DNA of 64,000 nt from Absidia repens (GCA_002105175.1 MCGE01000007.1:1798001-1862000), one strand, 5' to 3'. Shown: positions 35,393 to 48,251, numbered from the stretch's first letter. The notes: generated by a model from the letters alone, not told the origin. Made by a program: numbers and translations.

Positions 35393-38300
35393 ATGTCCCT
35401 CTTTGACGATTTCTTAGAGTCGACTGAGGAGACACAAAAACAACCTCATATTTATGCTCCAACTACTCTCAGTTATCAAAATGGAAACTCCAGCGCCCTG
35501 GATGACAATACTTCAGCAGATACGGTAAAAAAAAAAAAAAAAAAAAACGACAACAGCTTCATTATCCCAACCTATCTTTATTCATTCCCCTTACATACAT
35601 AGAATCAAGCATCCTCTAGTAAAGATACAGTGACTACTCCAACTACACCCACTAATACGACTTCCAAAACAGCAAATCTTACCGCCACCGCCAATAAAGC
35701 GATAAAATCTATACCATCTAATGTATTCCATCTTGACTACGTGCAATTCCAACTTCCTGCCCTGCTGGTCCATTTGGTCGTCTCCAACAACATTCTTATC
35801 TCTGTGTTGAGCAACAACCATATATTACGGATAGATTTGGACAATCCTTTAGAAGTAGAAGGTAATCATAGAGGCATTTGATCCAGCTTCGGTATTCCCT
35901 AACTACTTTTATTTGACTGCACTTCGGTAGATATTGAATGGGTACGAAAACCTAACGATGGGCGAATTATATCTGTGTTTTTCGATCCTACAGGCCGGCA
36001 CTTGATTATATCAACCGAACATGGGGAAAACTACTACTTGTTTGACAATGGGAAAAAGACCAAAAATCTGACTCGACTTAAGGTAGGTACGAGTGGCATC
36101 ATGATCGAAAGGAATTGATCGACTCACTGCTGCTTTTTCAATAGGGACTTGTGATAACTGCAATCGGTTGGAATCTTAGAGCGACAACCACCAGCAATGC
36201 TACTCGGGAAATACTCTTAGGGATACAAAATGGGGAAATCTACGAAACATGGATCGAACCAACAGACGAATATTTCGGTAAAGAAGAACACTATGCCAAG
36301 TTGGTGTATCAACTTCCGGTCGACCCAAACGATGCCGCTTCTTCCATTTCATCTCTTTCGCCTTGTCATATTGTGGGGCTGCATTTTGATCGCCTTGTCT
36401 CTCCTTCTTGCCAAGATTATATTGTGATGGTAACAACAGCCAACCGGATTTACCAATTCATGGGTATCGCCAAACCATCCAAGATCACAGGACCTGATAT
36501 CTCAGCACCTTCCATGTTTGAATCGCTATTTGCTCGCTACTCTGTTAATGCCAGCTTTCAAGAATTACCGGGGGATATTGGTTGGAGTGACCTTTCATTT
36601 CATCGCTCTACTTGGCCTAATGGATCACTTCCGAAGGATATATTTGCGTGGGTTACAGGTAAACAAAAAAAAATTACAGCGGAGGCAGACAATGGTATTG
36701 GTTGATTGATCTTGTTTTAATAATGTATATAGGCCCTGGTATATATCAAGGACGACTTGCTTTGGAAACTCAACATATGGCTGATGATATGATAGATAAT
36801 GCGCAATTGATTCCGTAAGTACAAGAAACTGTAAAGTAACCAAATAAAGTAGATCCAATCTAATCATTATATTCTTCATAGTTATCCTGTATCGACCTTT
36901 CAAGATCACTCGAAACAAGAACAACCGGATATACCAGTAGCGATCTCACTGACTACATTTCATATCATATTTTTATATCAAGGTCGGGTAAAAGTGCTTT
37001 GTCATTTGAACGGAAAAATTGTATATGACGAAGCGATTCCTTTGGTAAGAATTTCCCTCGAACGTTAATGAATAAAAAAAAAGACATTTGTACGACTAAT
37101 CCTTCTTCCATATTTCTTTTTTCGCAGATGGTGGACGAAAAAGTTCAAGGTCTTGCAGTGGACAGCATTCAAAAAACCTACTGGATTTACACAACGGCAG
37201 CAATTTATGAAATGGTCGTCAAGAATGAAGATGGTGATGTTTGGAAATTATACCTCGATAAGAAAGAATACAGTTTGGCGTTGGATTATTGCAAGACACC
37301 CGACCAGCGGAACAAAGTGCATGTTGCTCATGCAGATCAACTATTCTCAACTGGACAGTATAAAGAAAGTGCCAATTATTATGCAATGACCAACATCTCC
37401 TTTGAACAAGCGGCCTTAAAATTCATCACCAGGAACGAAAAGGATGCTTTACGGGTTTATCTTTTGGCCAAGCTCAAGAAACTAGATAACGAGGTAACTT
37501 ACATATGGGAATGAACTATTCGCGTTTATTTAGTATACTCCTGGTTTTTGTATTTAATATTTTACCCTCCATCTTTATAGGCTAAAACTCAAAAATCTAT
37601 ATTGGCGACTTGGCTAGTGGAAATCTATTTGGCCAAAATCAATCAATACCATGAAATGGGATCCTCTGTGGCATACACATCAACGGCGCATGACGGCATT
37701 AACGACAAGAAGGGGCAGACTGCTCTGGATTATTATCAAAGACGGGAAAACCAGACGACATTTGAACTCAAGCAATTATTGACAACGTATCAAGATTACC
37801 TACATAAGGAAACTGTATACAAACTGGTGTCAAGTCATGGACATAATACTGTACTAGTCGATTATGCAACATTGATTGGGGATGATGAAAAAGTCATTCG
37901 TCATTGGATCACCGAACGAAACTGGATAAAAGCGTTGGAAATATTGGCAAAGCAGGTAATACTCTATTTCTTTTTTAGTAAATGTATAAATCAGTTATTT
38001 GACTCCTTTTTTTTTTTTTTTTTTTTTTACCTTTTCCTCAAACTAGGTGAATCTAGATATGTTTTACACCTATTCGCCTGTTTTGATGGAGGCCGTCCCT
38101 AGGGAAACCGTTGATATATGGATGGTGCATACGAAACTAAATCCTCGCTTACTGATTCCATCGCTTTTACGCTACGATCACAACACCAACTCTGACAAAG
38201 TGACTCAGGTAACATGAAACGTTGTGAAGGTTGGGGAGGAGAAGGGAAAACATGTATTGTATTAGGATGTATTCAAACATTATTTTTTTATTATAGCATC

Positions 38301-39397
38301 AGGCCATTCGATACCTCTCCCATGTTGTTACTACCTTAGCCAACACAGATCCAGCGATTCACAACTCGCTTTTGGCATTATATGCGACTCAGTCAACGAC
38401 AGATGAAACGGCGCTTTTGTCCTTTTTGAAAAATGAAGTAAATAGAGGGAGATAGAGAGATACAGGATGTGGTACACGGATAGTTTACCTGGTAATATTT
38501 TGATTATAGGGACGGGAAATGTTTTACAATCCGGATTATGCATTACGTCTGTGTACTCAATTTGGTCGAGTCCAAAGCTGCATCCATTTATATAGTTTAA
38601 TGGGGCTTTATGAAGAAGCTGTACATCTTGCATTAAAGGTAAAGAAATTAAAAAAAAAAAAACATTACTTTGGTGCATTGACTAACTTTCTGTTGTTAAG
38701 GTTGGTGATATAGACCTTGCTCGTATCCATGCTGATAAACCCCTTGGTGATGATGAAATGTCCAAAAAGCTTTGGCTGGCCATTGCGAAATATGTTATTC
38801 AGGAAAAAAAGGATATCAAAAGGTAAAAGTCGGGGTTGAGGAAGGGAGGACTAGGTAGTTGAGTAGTTGGAATCTAGCTGAGTGTCGAAAATATGTGCCA
38901 ACGGGTGAAGTTGGGGATATGCTAAACCATTTTGTCTGTACGAATCGTAGTGCCATGGATTACGTGAAGCAAAGCAATGTTCTCAAAATTGAAGATATAT
39001 TACCCTTTTTCCCTGATTTTGTCCTGATTGATGAATTTAAGGCAAGTAAAAAGAAAAAATATCTTTTATAACACAAATATGAAGTTTCTCACTCTTACTA
39101 CCTATTACAGGACGATATTTACAAGGCATTGGAAGAATATAACGGACATATTGGCGTTTTGAAATCGGAAATGGATGATGCAACCAAGAGTGTCAACAAT
39201 ATTCGGCTGGATGTACGCAGTTTGAAAGCGCGATTTACGGAGTTGGACCAAAAGGATCAATGTTGTATTTGTGAATTCCCATTATTGACTAGGCAATTCT
39301 ATGTGTTTCCCTGTGATCATTCTTATCATATGGATTGTCTCATCAATAAGGTAATACCAAAAATGAAGGGAAACTTGAAAAGCGGATTAGTCAGTTT

Positions 39398-39432
<35 letters not shown>

Positions 39433-39782
39433 ACCTAATAACCTACTTTGTGAAATAGACGACAAAACATCTTCCTTTCCGACAAATACGAAAATTGGCG
39501 GATTTACAAGAACAACTTTCTCGGGATATCAAATTGCAAAATAAATTACAACATGTACAATGGGCAAAAGCGGCAAACAACAACTCGAAACAAATAGAAT
39601 CAACGGATTCTGAAAGGGATGAATTTAGGCGGACCAAAGCTCGGATTGAACGACTAAAAACGGAACTGGATGATATTGTCGCCAATGAATGTGTCTATTG
39701 TGGTCAAATCATGATTGATAGTATTGATGCGCCTCTCATCTCTCTTGATGAGAATGATGTTGTGCTTAGTTGGATGATTTAG
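35393..39782 (+). CDS. VPS18: Vacuolar protein sorting protein 18 (HOPS/CORVET core subunit)
   Basis: Class C Vps subunit that tethers endosomal and vacuolar membranes before SNARE fusion. Fifteen exons: 35393-35524, 35603-35861, 35931-36082, 36145-36658, 36733-36814, 36882-37044, 37128-37493, 37581-37955, 38047-38208, 38297-38437, 38510-38638, 38701-38822, 38951-39041, 39111-39350, 39459-39782. The joined frame is 1083 aa. It has an N-terminal beta-propeller (LDYVQFQLPALLVHLVVSNN onward), a middle clathrin-repeat alpha-solenoid (KKEYSLALDYCK, LLIPSLLRYDHN, LLKIEDILPFFPDFV-type block) and a coiled coil (SEMDDATKSVNNIRLDV). The C-terminal RING-H2 starts C947-x2-C950 ... C964-D-H966-x2-H969-x2-C972 and closes with CVYCG. 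The intron after exon 13 uses a GC donor (AAG|GCAAGT at 39042). Confidence 0.95.
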
Positions 39783-40289
39783 ATTGTTGTTTTTGGGTTT
39801 AGTTTTTATATCTTTGGGTGTGTCTAATAAAAAAAAATGTTTGTATTTTTATACTCTGTCTTGTCTTATCAATGTTGATTATTATATGTATTGAGTTGGT
39901 GATAACAGGATATAGTTCACAAGGCTGTCTTTGACGCTGTGCGCCATATTTGCAGGGTATACAGATGGGGGTTTGTGTTGATTTGAGTATCATATGACGC
40001 TTCCATTGTGCCGAATGGACAGAAAATCTCATTTTCGGTAGAACATGCATTAGATATGTTGGACAGACAGCGAAATACTGGAAATAAGTTGCAGTGGGAA
40101 GAAAGAAAAGGGAATATATTAGCACTACAAAAATGATATGGTGCAGTTCAGGAAGAAAACCCTTAATTGTAGCACTTTCGATCTACAGTATCAAGGGAAG
40201 GTTGTGAAAATGCTGTTTCCGACGAAATTAGAACCCATTCCCACCATTTTGCACCTTAGTATGCGGTCTCTTGGGCTCAACTGACTTCA
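39783..40289. other. Intergenic, VPS18 3' region
   Basis: AATAAA-like signal near 39823. No gene. The sequence leads into repeat copy D. Confidence 0.35.
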
Positions 40290-41400
40290 GCTTGCGCTTT
40301 TTCTTTATCCCAGCAAAGATGAAGTGGAAGGATCTAATGGAGGAAGCATGAGGGAGACTAGCATGTGAGATTTAAAAAATGATCTTCACTAATATAAAGG
40401 GGTTATTGTAAAATAGGAGCTATTTGATTGTACAAGACGTGAGAAATATTAAAGTGATATCTTTTATTGAAGCTCAACAGCGACCAACACCAATCAACAG
40501 AACGGATGGCAGTAAAAAGGGGACCTATTGTACAAGACATGATGAAGACTAACGAGACATTTTTCATTGAAGCATTTGAAAAGATATATATTTTATTCAG
40601 GTATAGATACAAACTATTGGCAAGCTAAAACTAAACTAAGCTAGTGAAGGCTTCAAAAAGCTTACTAATGGTACCTTCAGATCCTAGATCCAAAATGAAA
40701 GGGTTTCCCCATGCATCTTGTAATCCCTGAGCTGAAAACCCTTCTAAACTAGTCCTGGCTATACTCTAAGTCCAACACGACCCCATATAATTTGAATGAT
40801 GAAGAAAAAAAAAATGAAGGAAAAAAAGAGAATGAAAAGAAAGAGAGAGGGAAAAATAATCGGGAAGAAATAAATATCCACGTGGGCGGTCTTTAAAATT
40901 CATTCACTCGTGAAGGCGGATACAGTCAGCAGCATACGGTGTCATAAAAATGGTTTTTTCATTAAAAAATAATTGTCGCCATCATTCGACATCGGCAGAA
41001 TGGTTATCATCTTCCCTTGATGTCCTTGTAGCCAGGATGGAACAATATGGTTTAATTCAATAACCTGTTCACTGTAAGATGGTTTGCCATTCACTGTAGA
41101 ATAGGTTACCGTCTTTGATTGGACTAATGTATCTGAAGTTATGTTTATTTACATCAATAGTCCCTATCCCTCTCACATCACGCTCACACCCCTAATCATC
41201 TCACATTTAGACGAGTATCTTGGTATTATCATTAAATCACTATAGTCAAGTTGTCGTTGTTTATATCTACATCTGAATAAACTATACCTTATCTTTTTTC
41301 CCTTAAATTGTCTCTCATACGCTTAATTTAACATATATAATATGGTTTTTCGCGCATTGTATCGTATAGTACATGGACGCGTAGAAAAGAAAAAAAAAAA
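40290..41400. repeat. Dispersed repeat family, long copy D
   Basis: Full-length relative of copy C. GGATCTAATGGAGGAAGC is near 40332, a minus-strand AATAAA at 40592-40597, the conserved core at about 40688-40757 and CACGTGGGCGG at 40879-40889. Right-hand homology to copy C includes CATTCGACATCGGCAGAATGG (near 40983) and TTATATCTACATCTGAATAAA, with a plus-strand AATAAA at 41276-41281. The two terminal blocks are similar in inverted orientation (TTTATTCAGRTRTAGATA on the left, its reverse complement on the right). No open frame is conserved with the other copies. Confidence 0.75.
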
Positions 41401-42369
41401 GAAAGTTCATCCACTATGGTTACTCGTCCCCCTTCCCATAATAGCTCCCCTTCCTAATGACCGGTTTGCAATTATTGGGCATTTAATACGGTGCGCGGTT
41501 GTATTCATGTTATTTAGCATACATCATAAGAGCAATAAGATAATCATTTTTTGCTGAGGACCCAGTCTATCGCAGATACACTTATTTTTATTTCAACCTA
41601 GGTCCATCCGTAATGCCTAGCTCTTCGCACACCATCCAACTGTGAACACCGTTCGACATCCAATTCCCTTTGCCATTATTTGCTGACCACATGTAGCTTA
41701 CATATATGAAAAATATCTTCAATTCAGCCCGATACCACTGCCAGAGTAACCCTCTATATTTGTACAAGCGTTAAAAATCATCTAACAAACCCCTCGCTAA
41801 GAGACAACCCCAAAAGCAATTCACATCCCCTGAATAACACCCACGTAGTTTTTCAAATAACATATATGCCGCACACAAACATATTGTGATATATGTATAG
41901 TATGCTCACCATTTCGACGTGACAATTAAGTGTACAAGAGATTAATGGTAAAAATACAAGGCATATTTTATTAATATATTAAAAAGAGCATGGTCCAAAT
42001 CCAATCTAAGATAACGATCTAAGATAAACATCTAAGATAAACATCTATGACTTTGAAATTTCCATCATTTCCTCCACTCACATCACTGTATCCATGTCGC
42101 TGTTACAATCTTGGGGAGGGTTTTTTTTTTGGCAACTATACGTAGCATTTTACACAACGAGCTGCCGGTTTTTTTTTTTCTACGCACATCACTGTATCCA
42201 TGACGCTGTTACAATGTCGGGGAGGGTTTTTTTTTTGGCAACACATTTCAGGACTTTGCGCAGTAAGAGCGGCGGAACGTGAATTCGAGTGGCATAAAAG
42301 TAATGGCACACTTTTTTTTTTTTTTTCGCGCATTTCTATTTCGTGCCTTACTTTTTGGTCATTTTAATT
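41401..42369. other. Upstream flank of the Helitron with a direct repeat
   Basis: A unit with CACATCACTGTATCCATG and GGAGGGTTTTTTTTTTGGCAAC occurs twice (about 42079-42139 and 42186-42244). GGTAAAAATACAAGGCATATTTTATTAATA at 41947-41976 resembles the left-end motif of the dispersed repeats. GGCATAAAAG at 42291-42300 may be a TATA-like element about 70 bases before the transposase ATG. The exact 5' Helitron end was not identified. Confidence 0.4.
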
Positions 42370-43111
42370 ATGCCAGCATCATGTCGCTGTGGATCTACTT
42401 CCCACTTGAGGGTTACTAATTCCTCTTGCCCGCACAATCCTCGCCGATCTCGGCAACAAAGCATTGATCCCATTCGTATACCAACTCGACAAGGTAAAAT
42501 ACTTTGAAACAATGGAACGATCTCTTTTACTGACCCCTTTGACTTTTTACAATAGCCGCTTCATGTCAATGTGGATCTACTTCCCATTCAAGGGTTAGTC
42601 ATTCCGCTTGCCCTCTCAATCCTCGCCCATCTCGACAACAAAGCAATGATCCAGTTCCTATACCAACTCGACAAGGTAAAATATCTTGAAACAATGGAAC
42701 GATCTCTTTTACTGACCTCTGTTTTACTTTTTTACAGTAGCCGCTTCATGTCAATGTGGATCTACTTCCCATTCGAGGGTTAGTCATTCCTCTTGCCCTC
42801 TCAATCCTCGCCCATCTCGACAACAAAGCATTAGCCCCATTCCTGTACCAGCACAACAAGGTAAGATACTTTGAAACAATGGAACGATCACTTTTACTTA
42901 CCTCGGCTTCACTTTTTACATAGACGCTTCATGTCGCTGTGGATCTACTTCCCATTCAAGGGTTACGCATTCCTCTTGCCCTCACAATCCTGGCCACTCT
43001 CAACCCCGACCAAATAACCCTATTCCTGTGCCAGCACAACGAGGTAAAATACTTTTAGACAGGGCAGTAGGGAATCGTTCTCTTACTTACATTTACGTTT
43101 TCCTCTTATAG
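42370..43111 (+). repeat. Tandem exon-intron duplication (four zinc-knuckle units)
   Basis: Four consecutive units with starts at 42370, 42556, 42741 and 42924 (periods of about 183-186 nt). Each is an exon (124, 120, 120, 120 nt) followed by an intron of about 62-68 nt. Introns 1-3 share TTGAAACAATGGAACGATC, so the whole exon plus intron was duplicated, not just the coding part. Exons are symmetric (phase 1 at both ends), so each unit adds exactly 40 residues. Confidence 0.9.
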
Positions 43112-45131
43112 ACGTCAATTGCGGTAGCTGTGGTGCCCCTGGACATATGAATGCCAAATATCATCTTTGCCCATTCAACAAGTCGAATGCATCTATTATG
43201 GGTCCACAATACAATCGTGCACGTCAAGAGCCTTTCGCACCTGAGGATGTCATGGGTCGCTATGTATGTTATGATGAAGGTCCATCTTACCGTCGACATG
43301 TCTTACCTGCAAAAAATGTCCAATGCCCATTCTGTGAAGCTTTGATGTGGCCAAACGAGCGGTTAACAACATCGTCTGAAAGGAACCCCAAATTCGGCTT
43401 ATGTTGCAACGGTGGCAAGATCAAGTTACCTTTACCCTCCCCCCCACCTCAACCTCTTCTGGAAATGCTTTTGGATCATACCAGCCCAACAAATGCTGAC
43501 TTCCACAAGTATATTAGGGCATATAACACTTTGTTTGCCTTTGCCTCCATGGTCAATACTAAAGTCGATGACTCTATCCCCATCCGCAACAACAACAACA
43601 ACAATAATGACCGTTCCCCAAATCCAGCATTTTGTATCAATGGGACAATATATCACAAGTTCGGCTCTCTTCGATCACCATCAACGACCGAACGGAAATT
43701 CACCCAGGTATACTTTTGCGATGCAGAAGATCAGCTTCTGGCTCGGACGTCTTTGGTTTCGCATTTGAATCCCACTACAATAGAAACCTTACAGCAAGTG
43801 GTCCATCATTCAAATCCCTTTGCTCGGAACCTTATGACTGCCTTTGAACAATACGGTGATGCTCCTTTTGGATGTTTGAATGTTGTTATTCGTGGTGCTC
43901 ATCAACAGGGAAGACGATACGATCAGCAAACCTATCCTGAAATTGCGGCTATGGTTGTTGAAGATAGCACTGACGGTATTGCCACCCCATTCGACATTGT
44001 CATTCGTGATAGAAACTCAGGTCTCCAATTGGTCAACTCCTTGCATCCATCATACATGCCGCTTCACTATGTGCTGATGTTCCCGTTTGGTGATGATGGT
44101 TGGTTCACAGGCATGGCTTCGGATACAGACGACGAATCGAATGTGACACTTCGTGCTTACTGTGCATACATGATGATGACACGCCACGGTTATTATATAC
44201 AGCATTTTGGACGACTATTTCAGCAATATTTAGTGGATAATTATGTTCGAATCGAAAGCCACCGACTAAAATATCTCTCCAACAACCAAAACCAGCTTCG
44301 TGCGGAAATGTACAACGGCATTGGCGATGATTCGAATCCACGACAAATTGGAAGGTCCATTGTGTTACCGTCGTCATTCACCGGTGGCCCACGATATATG
44401 CGGCAGATGCTTCAGGATGGCTTGGCTTTGATTCGGCAAAGGGGAAAACCAACACTATTCATCACTATGACATGCAACCCGAAATGGCCAGAAATTATGC
44501 GTGAACTTCCGGAGGGACAAACTGTATACGATCGGCCGGACATTTGCTCTCGGGTGTTTGAAATGAAGGTGCAGGATCTCATCAACAATGTCATCAAGGA
44601 AAAATGCTTTGGTCAAGTCGCCGGATATATTGGAACTGTCGAATTCCAAAAACGAGGTCTTCCACACATCCACATCATCCTCATCCTGGATTTCCTCGAC
44701 CGTCCCAATACACCTGACGAATACGACCAGTTTGTATCTTGTGAAATTCCTGACCAATCACAATGCCCGCAACTCTACCGCACTGTCACCAGGTGTATGA
44801 TCCATGGTCCATGTGGCAACGCCAAACCAGATGCAGCATGTATGAAGGATGGGAAATGCAAGGACGGGTACCCAAGAGCCTTTAATCCTGAAACCAAGCT
44901 GAACTCTGACGGATATCCTATCTACAGACGTCGACAAAATGGCCGCTCTCATTTTTTTACTTCAACACGCTTCCGGGCAGACAATCGACATGTCGTGCCA
45001 TACAATCCCTATCTCAGCCAACGATACGACTCACATATCAACGTGGAAATATCAACATCTTCACGGGCAGTCAAGTACCTTTGCAAGTACGTTACCAAAG
45101 GCAGCGATCGCGCACAACTGGAAATGGCAAC

Positions 45132-45162
<31 letters not shown>

Positions 45163-47558
45163 GATCAATCTTCAGATGATGCAATTATAGACGACGAAAT
45201 TACTTGGTACCAAAACTCTCGCTATATTGGGCCATGTGAAGCTGTTTGGCGGACGTTGGGATTTGGAATACATATGCACCACCCAATGGTCACTCGTCTT
45301 GACATACATCTTCCCAATGAACAAATGGTGACGTTTAATGCCGGTATGTCTCATGAAGAACTGAATCGATTGAAGGAACGTAGGACAAAACTTCTGGCTT
45401 TTTTTGATTTGTGCAATCAAGATATGGAGGCAACAAATTACAAATATCCTGATATTCCTACCCGCTACACTTGGAATGCAAACAGTCGCCAGTGGAACGC
45501 CCGTAGAAACCCTCCTATACGAAACGTTGTTAGCCGTATTTACACAGCAAGTCTTGCCAACATGGAATTATATTCACTTCGCCTACTACTTCTTTCTGTG
45601 TCTGGACCAACAAGCTTTGAAGACATTCGAACCTATGATGGGGTAGTGCACGAAACCTTCCAAGCTGCTGCCAATGCACGTGGATTTTTGGAATCGGATG
45701 ATGAATGGGATCAATGCTTGGAAGAAGCTGGACTCACCGCGCCTTTCCCAAAGATGGTACGCCGGCTTTTTTGCTACATTTTGATCAACTGCTCTCCTGC
45801 CGATCCGCTAGCTCTTTGGTTGAAACACCGTGAACGAATGGCTGACGATTACTTTTTCGAGTTACGACGGGATCTAGACATTACCAACAACGACGCACTT
45901 GACGAAAATCAACAGGACCAAATATATAAGCGTGCTTTAGGTGACATTGAACAACAATTGCAGACCACCGGACATCGACTTTCTGACTATCCAACCTTGC
46001 CACAAGAAGTCATCAGGGAATTCGATTCACTGCCATACCTCGAAAGTCTTGCAATTTCTGAGATTAGGGAATACTGCACCGATAATCAGACAGAATTCTT
46101 GAACCACAACCTACCACTGCTGAATACGGAACAGAGTCAAGCCTATCACCGTGTTTTGTCCGCCTTCGATTCATACGACACCGATCCATATAGCGCAAAA
46201 CTTTTCTTTGTCAATGGTGCTGGTGGTACTGGCAAATCCCTCCTCTTCAAGGTACTTTTGGCCTATGTCCGATCAAAGCAAAAAATTGCCATCCCTGTTG
46301 CAACTTCTGGTATTGCCGCTATTCTTCTTCCTGGTGGTCGCACCGCCCATAGCAGGTTCAAGATTCCCATCAATGCTGATGCTGATACGACATCCAATAT
46401 CCGACTTGGTGGACCGCATGCATATGTATTAGCGAATGCCTCTGCGATAATATGGGACGAAGCTGTGATGTGTAACAAACATGCCTTTGAAGTTGTGGAT
46501 CGATTGCTTCGGGACATCATGGGTGCTATCGACACTAGGTTAGAAGAAGTGCCCTTTGGCGGAAAAGTGGTTATCTTTGGTGGTGATTTTCGCCAGATTC
46601 TCCCTGTGGTGCCCCGTGGTTTACCTGCTGATATTATTGCTGCATGTATCAAGTCAACATCCTTTTGGTCTCACGTTACCCTTTTGCAACTCAAAACGAA
46701 TATGCGCCTTCGACACTCTGCCACCACAGAAACAACATCACCATGGGTATCCGGCTTTGCCGAATTCATCGTCAAAATTGGGGATGGGCGACCACCTTGC
46801 CATGACCAAGTAGAACTACCCCACCAATGCGTGATGAATTCGAACGACATTCCCTCTTTTTGAAATCTGTATACCCTTTCCTGGGCATGGATGGTCAACT
46901 CAACTCACACTTATATTGCAACAGGGCTATATTGGCTTCCAAAAATGACGACGTCGACGCTATTAACGATATGGCATACGCCCTCTTCCCTGGAAATGAT
47001 CGAACATATACGTCTACTGACACAATCATTGATGCTGACGATCCTGAAAACGCCATGGCAACATACCCAGTCGAATTCCTTCGATCGCTTCGTCCCTCAG
47101 GTATGCCACCTCACATCATGCACCTCAAGATTGGTATGCCACTTATCATTTTGAGGAATATTGACCCTGAAAATGGACTATGCAACGGCACAAAGGTATA
47201 TGTCGTATCACTTCATCAGCGCTCGATCTCGGTGAAACGATATCACGACGATAATTCGGTACATATCATTCCAAGAATCCACTCCTGCACAAATGACGGT
47301 GATTATCCATTCAAACTTCGCCGAACCCAACTTCCAGTCAAACCTGCCTTCGCAATGACCATTCACAAATCACAAGGCCAGACTTTAGACAACGTTGGTG
47401 TGTACCTCAAGGATCCTGTTTTCTCCCATGGACAACTCTATGTAGCCTTATCCCGTGTAACAAATCCTCTGAACTTGAAAGTTGCCATTTCGATCGAAAA
47501 TGATGCTCCACCATATTTCCTCAAAAACATAGTGTACTCGCAAGTGATCACTTCATAG
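42370..47558 (+). mobile_element. Helitron (rolling-circle transposon) coding body; termini not resolved
   Basis: One element encoding a fused HUH replication initiator and Pif1-like helicase, the defining combination of Helitrons. The extent given is only the coding body; the flanking direct repeat (42079-42244) and the AATAAA near 47678-47683 probably belong to it. I could not assign the terminal TC and CTRR ends with a 3' hairpin, so boundaries are open. The element is probably fairly young because the frame is intact over 4 kb apart from one homopolymer frameshift. Confidence 0.85.
42370..47558 (+). CDS. Helitron Rep/Helicase with N-terminal zinc-knuckle array; one frameshift
   Basis: Coding exons 42370-42493, 42556-42675, 42741-42860, 42924-43043 and 43112-46863 give 1411 aa before a TGA. 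The frame then resumes in a second frame up to 47558. The N-terminus has four near-identical 40-aa zinc knuckles (C-x-C-G-S-T-S-H-x-R-V-x3-S-x-C-P) plus a fifth, divergent one (C-G-S-C-G-x3-H-x7-C-P). The Rep domain has the HUH motif GLPHIHIIL (about 44656-44682) and the two-tyrosine motif KYLCKYVTKG (about 45073-45102). The helicase has Walker A GAGGTGKS (46216-46239), Walker B WDEA, motif III GGDFRQILP and, after the frameshift, THKSQGQT and YVALSRV. The frames change at a T5 run (46856-46860): one missing T explains it. Asn tracts (43586-43609, 45130-45162) interrupt the protein. Confidence 0.85.
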
Positions 47559-47879
47559 TAAGCTCGCTTTTTTTTTTTTTTTGGAAGTTTTCGCTCTTTT
47601 ACAGAGCTGTTGTAGTATGTTAGTTTGTAGTTCGTAGATTGTAGCCTTTAGATTTAGTTTGTTGTTTTTGTTTGTCGTCAATAAATTCGGTGTTCCTACA
47701 ACATATCATCACGCTATCCTCTTATTTTTGATCCACTACCTTATTTTTTTCACACATTCACATGCGGTCTTTTTTTTTTTTACGCATAAACCCCTCACAC
47801 ACACCGGTTCTGTTTTTCCACACACATATGCCAGGCCCATTCAGCGAGACAATGAAAGGCATAAAAGAGAATAATAATA
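47559..47879. other. Downstream flank of the Helitron
   Basis: Contains an AATAAA at 47678-47683 for the transposase transcript and GGCATAAAAG at 47858-47867, identical to the upstream TATA-like decamer at 42291. No gene. Confidence 0.4.
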
Positions 47880-48200
47880 AAAAGACAAGACATGTTTAAT
47901 TCTGATATGGATGCAATATAAACTATGACAACTAACACTAAGTTGAGCTAATGACACTATTCTAAAATGAATCTAACTTGATGACGGTCAAAGATCACGA
48001 ATCCAAAATGGAAGGGTTTCCCCATGATGTTTGCATTGCATTTTTCAAAAGGCCCCTGATTCAATTTCTAACCACAAATCCAAGATCACTAAATCCACAG
48101 TTGAAGTTGATGTTAAAAAAAAAAAAAAAAAAAGAATGAAAGAGGAAGAAAAAAAAATGGCCAACAAAAAATTTAAATCCATGAGAGGCGGAGTGCGAAT
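47880..48200 (-). repeat. Dispersed repeat family, copy E (subfamily 2)
   Basis: Same orientation as A-D: ACTAACACTAAG...GAGCTAATGAC then AATCCAAAATGGAAGGGTTTCCCC (47999-48022), after which it departs from A-D and matches copy F (GATGTTTG, GCATTTTTCAAAA, CTGATTCA, TTCTAACCAC). A purine-rich tract follows, and a degenerate GAGGCGGAGTGCG near 48184 stands where A-D have GTGGGCGG. Confidence 0.65.
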
Positions 48201-48251
48201 GATTCAGTCACCCTATTTTTCGACCTTCCATTTTTTTTTAAAAAAGTATCT

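Noticed and set aside
42370..47558. Possible retrotransposon or DNA virus origin for the large frame
   Set aside because: No reverse transcriptase, integrase or capsid motifs; HUH plus Y2 plus Pif1 helicase is specific to Helitrons.
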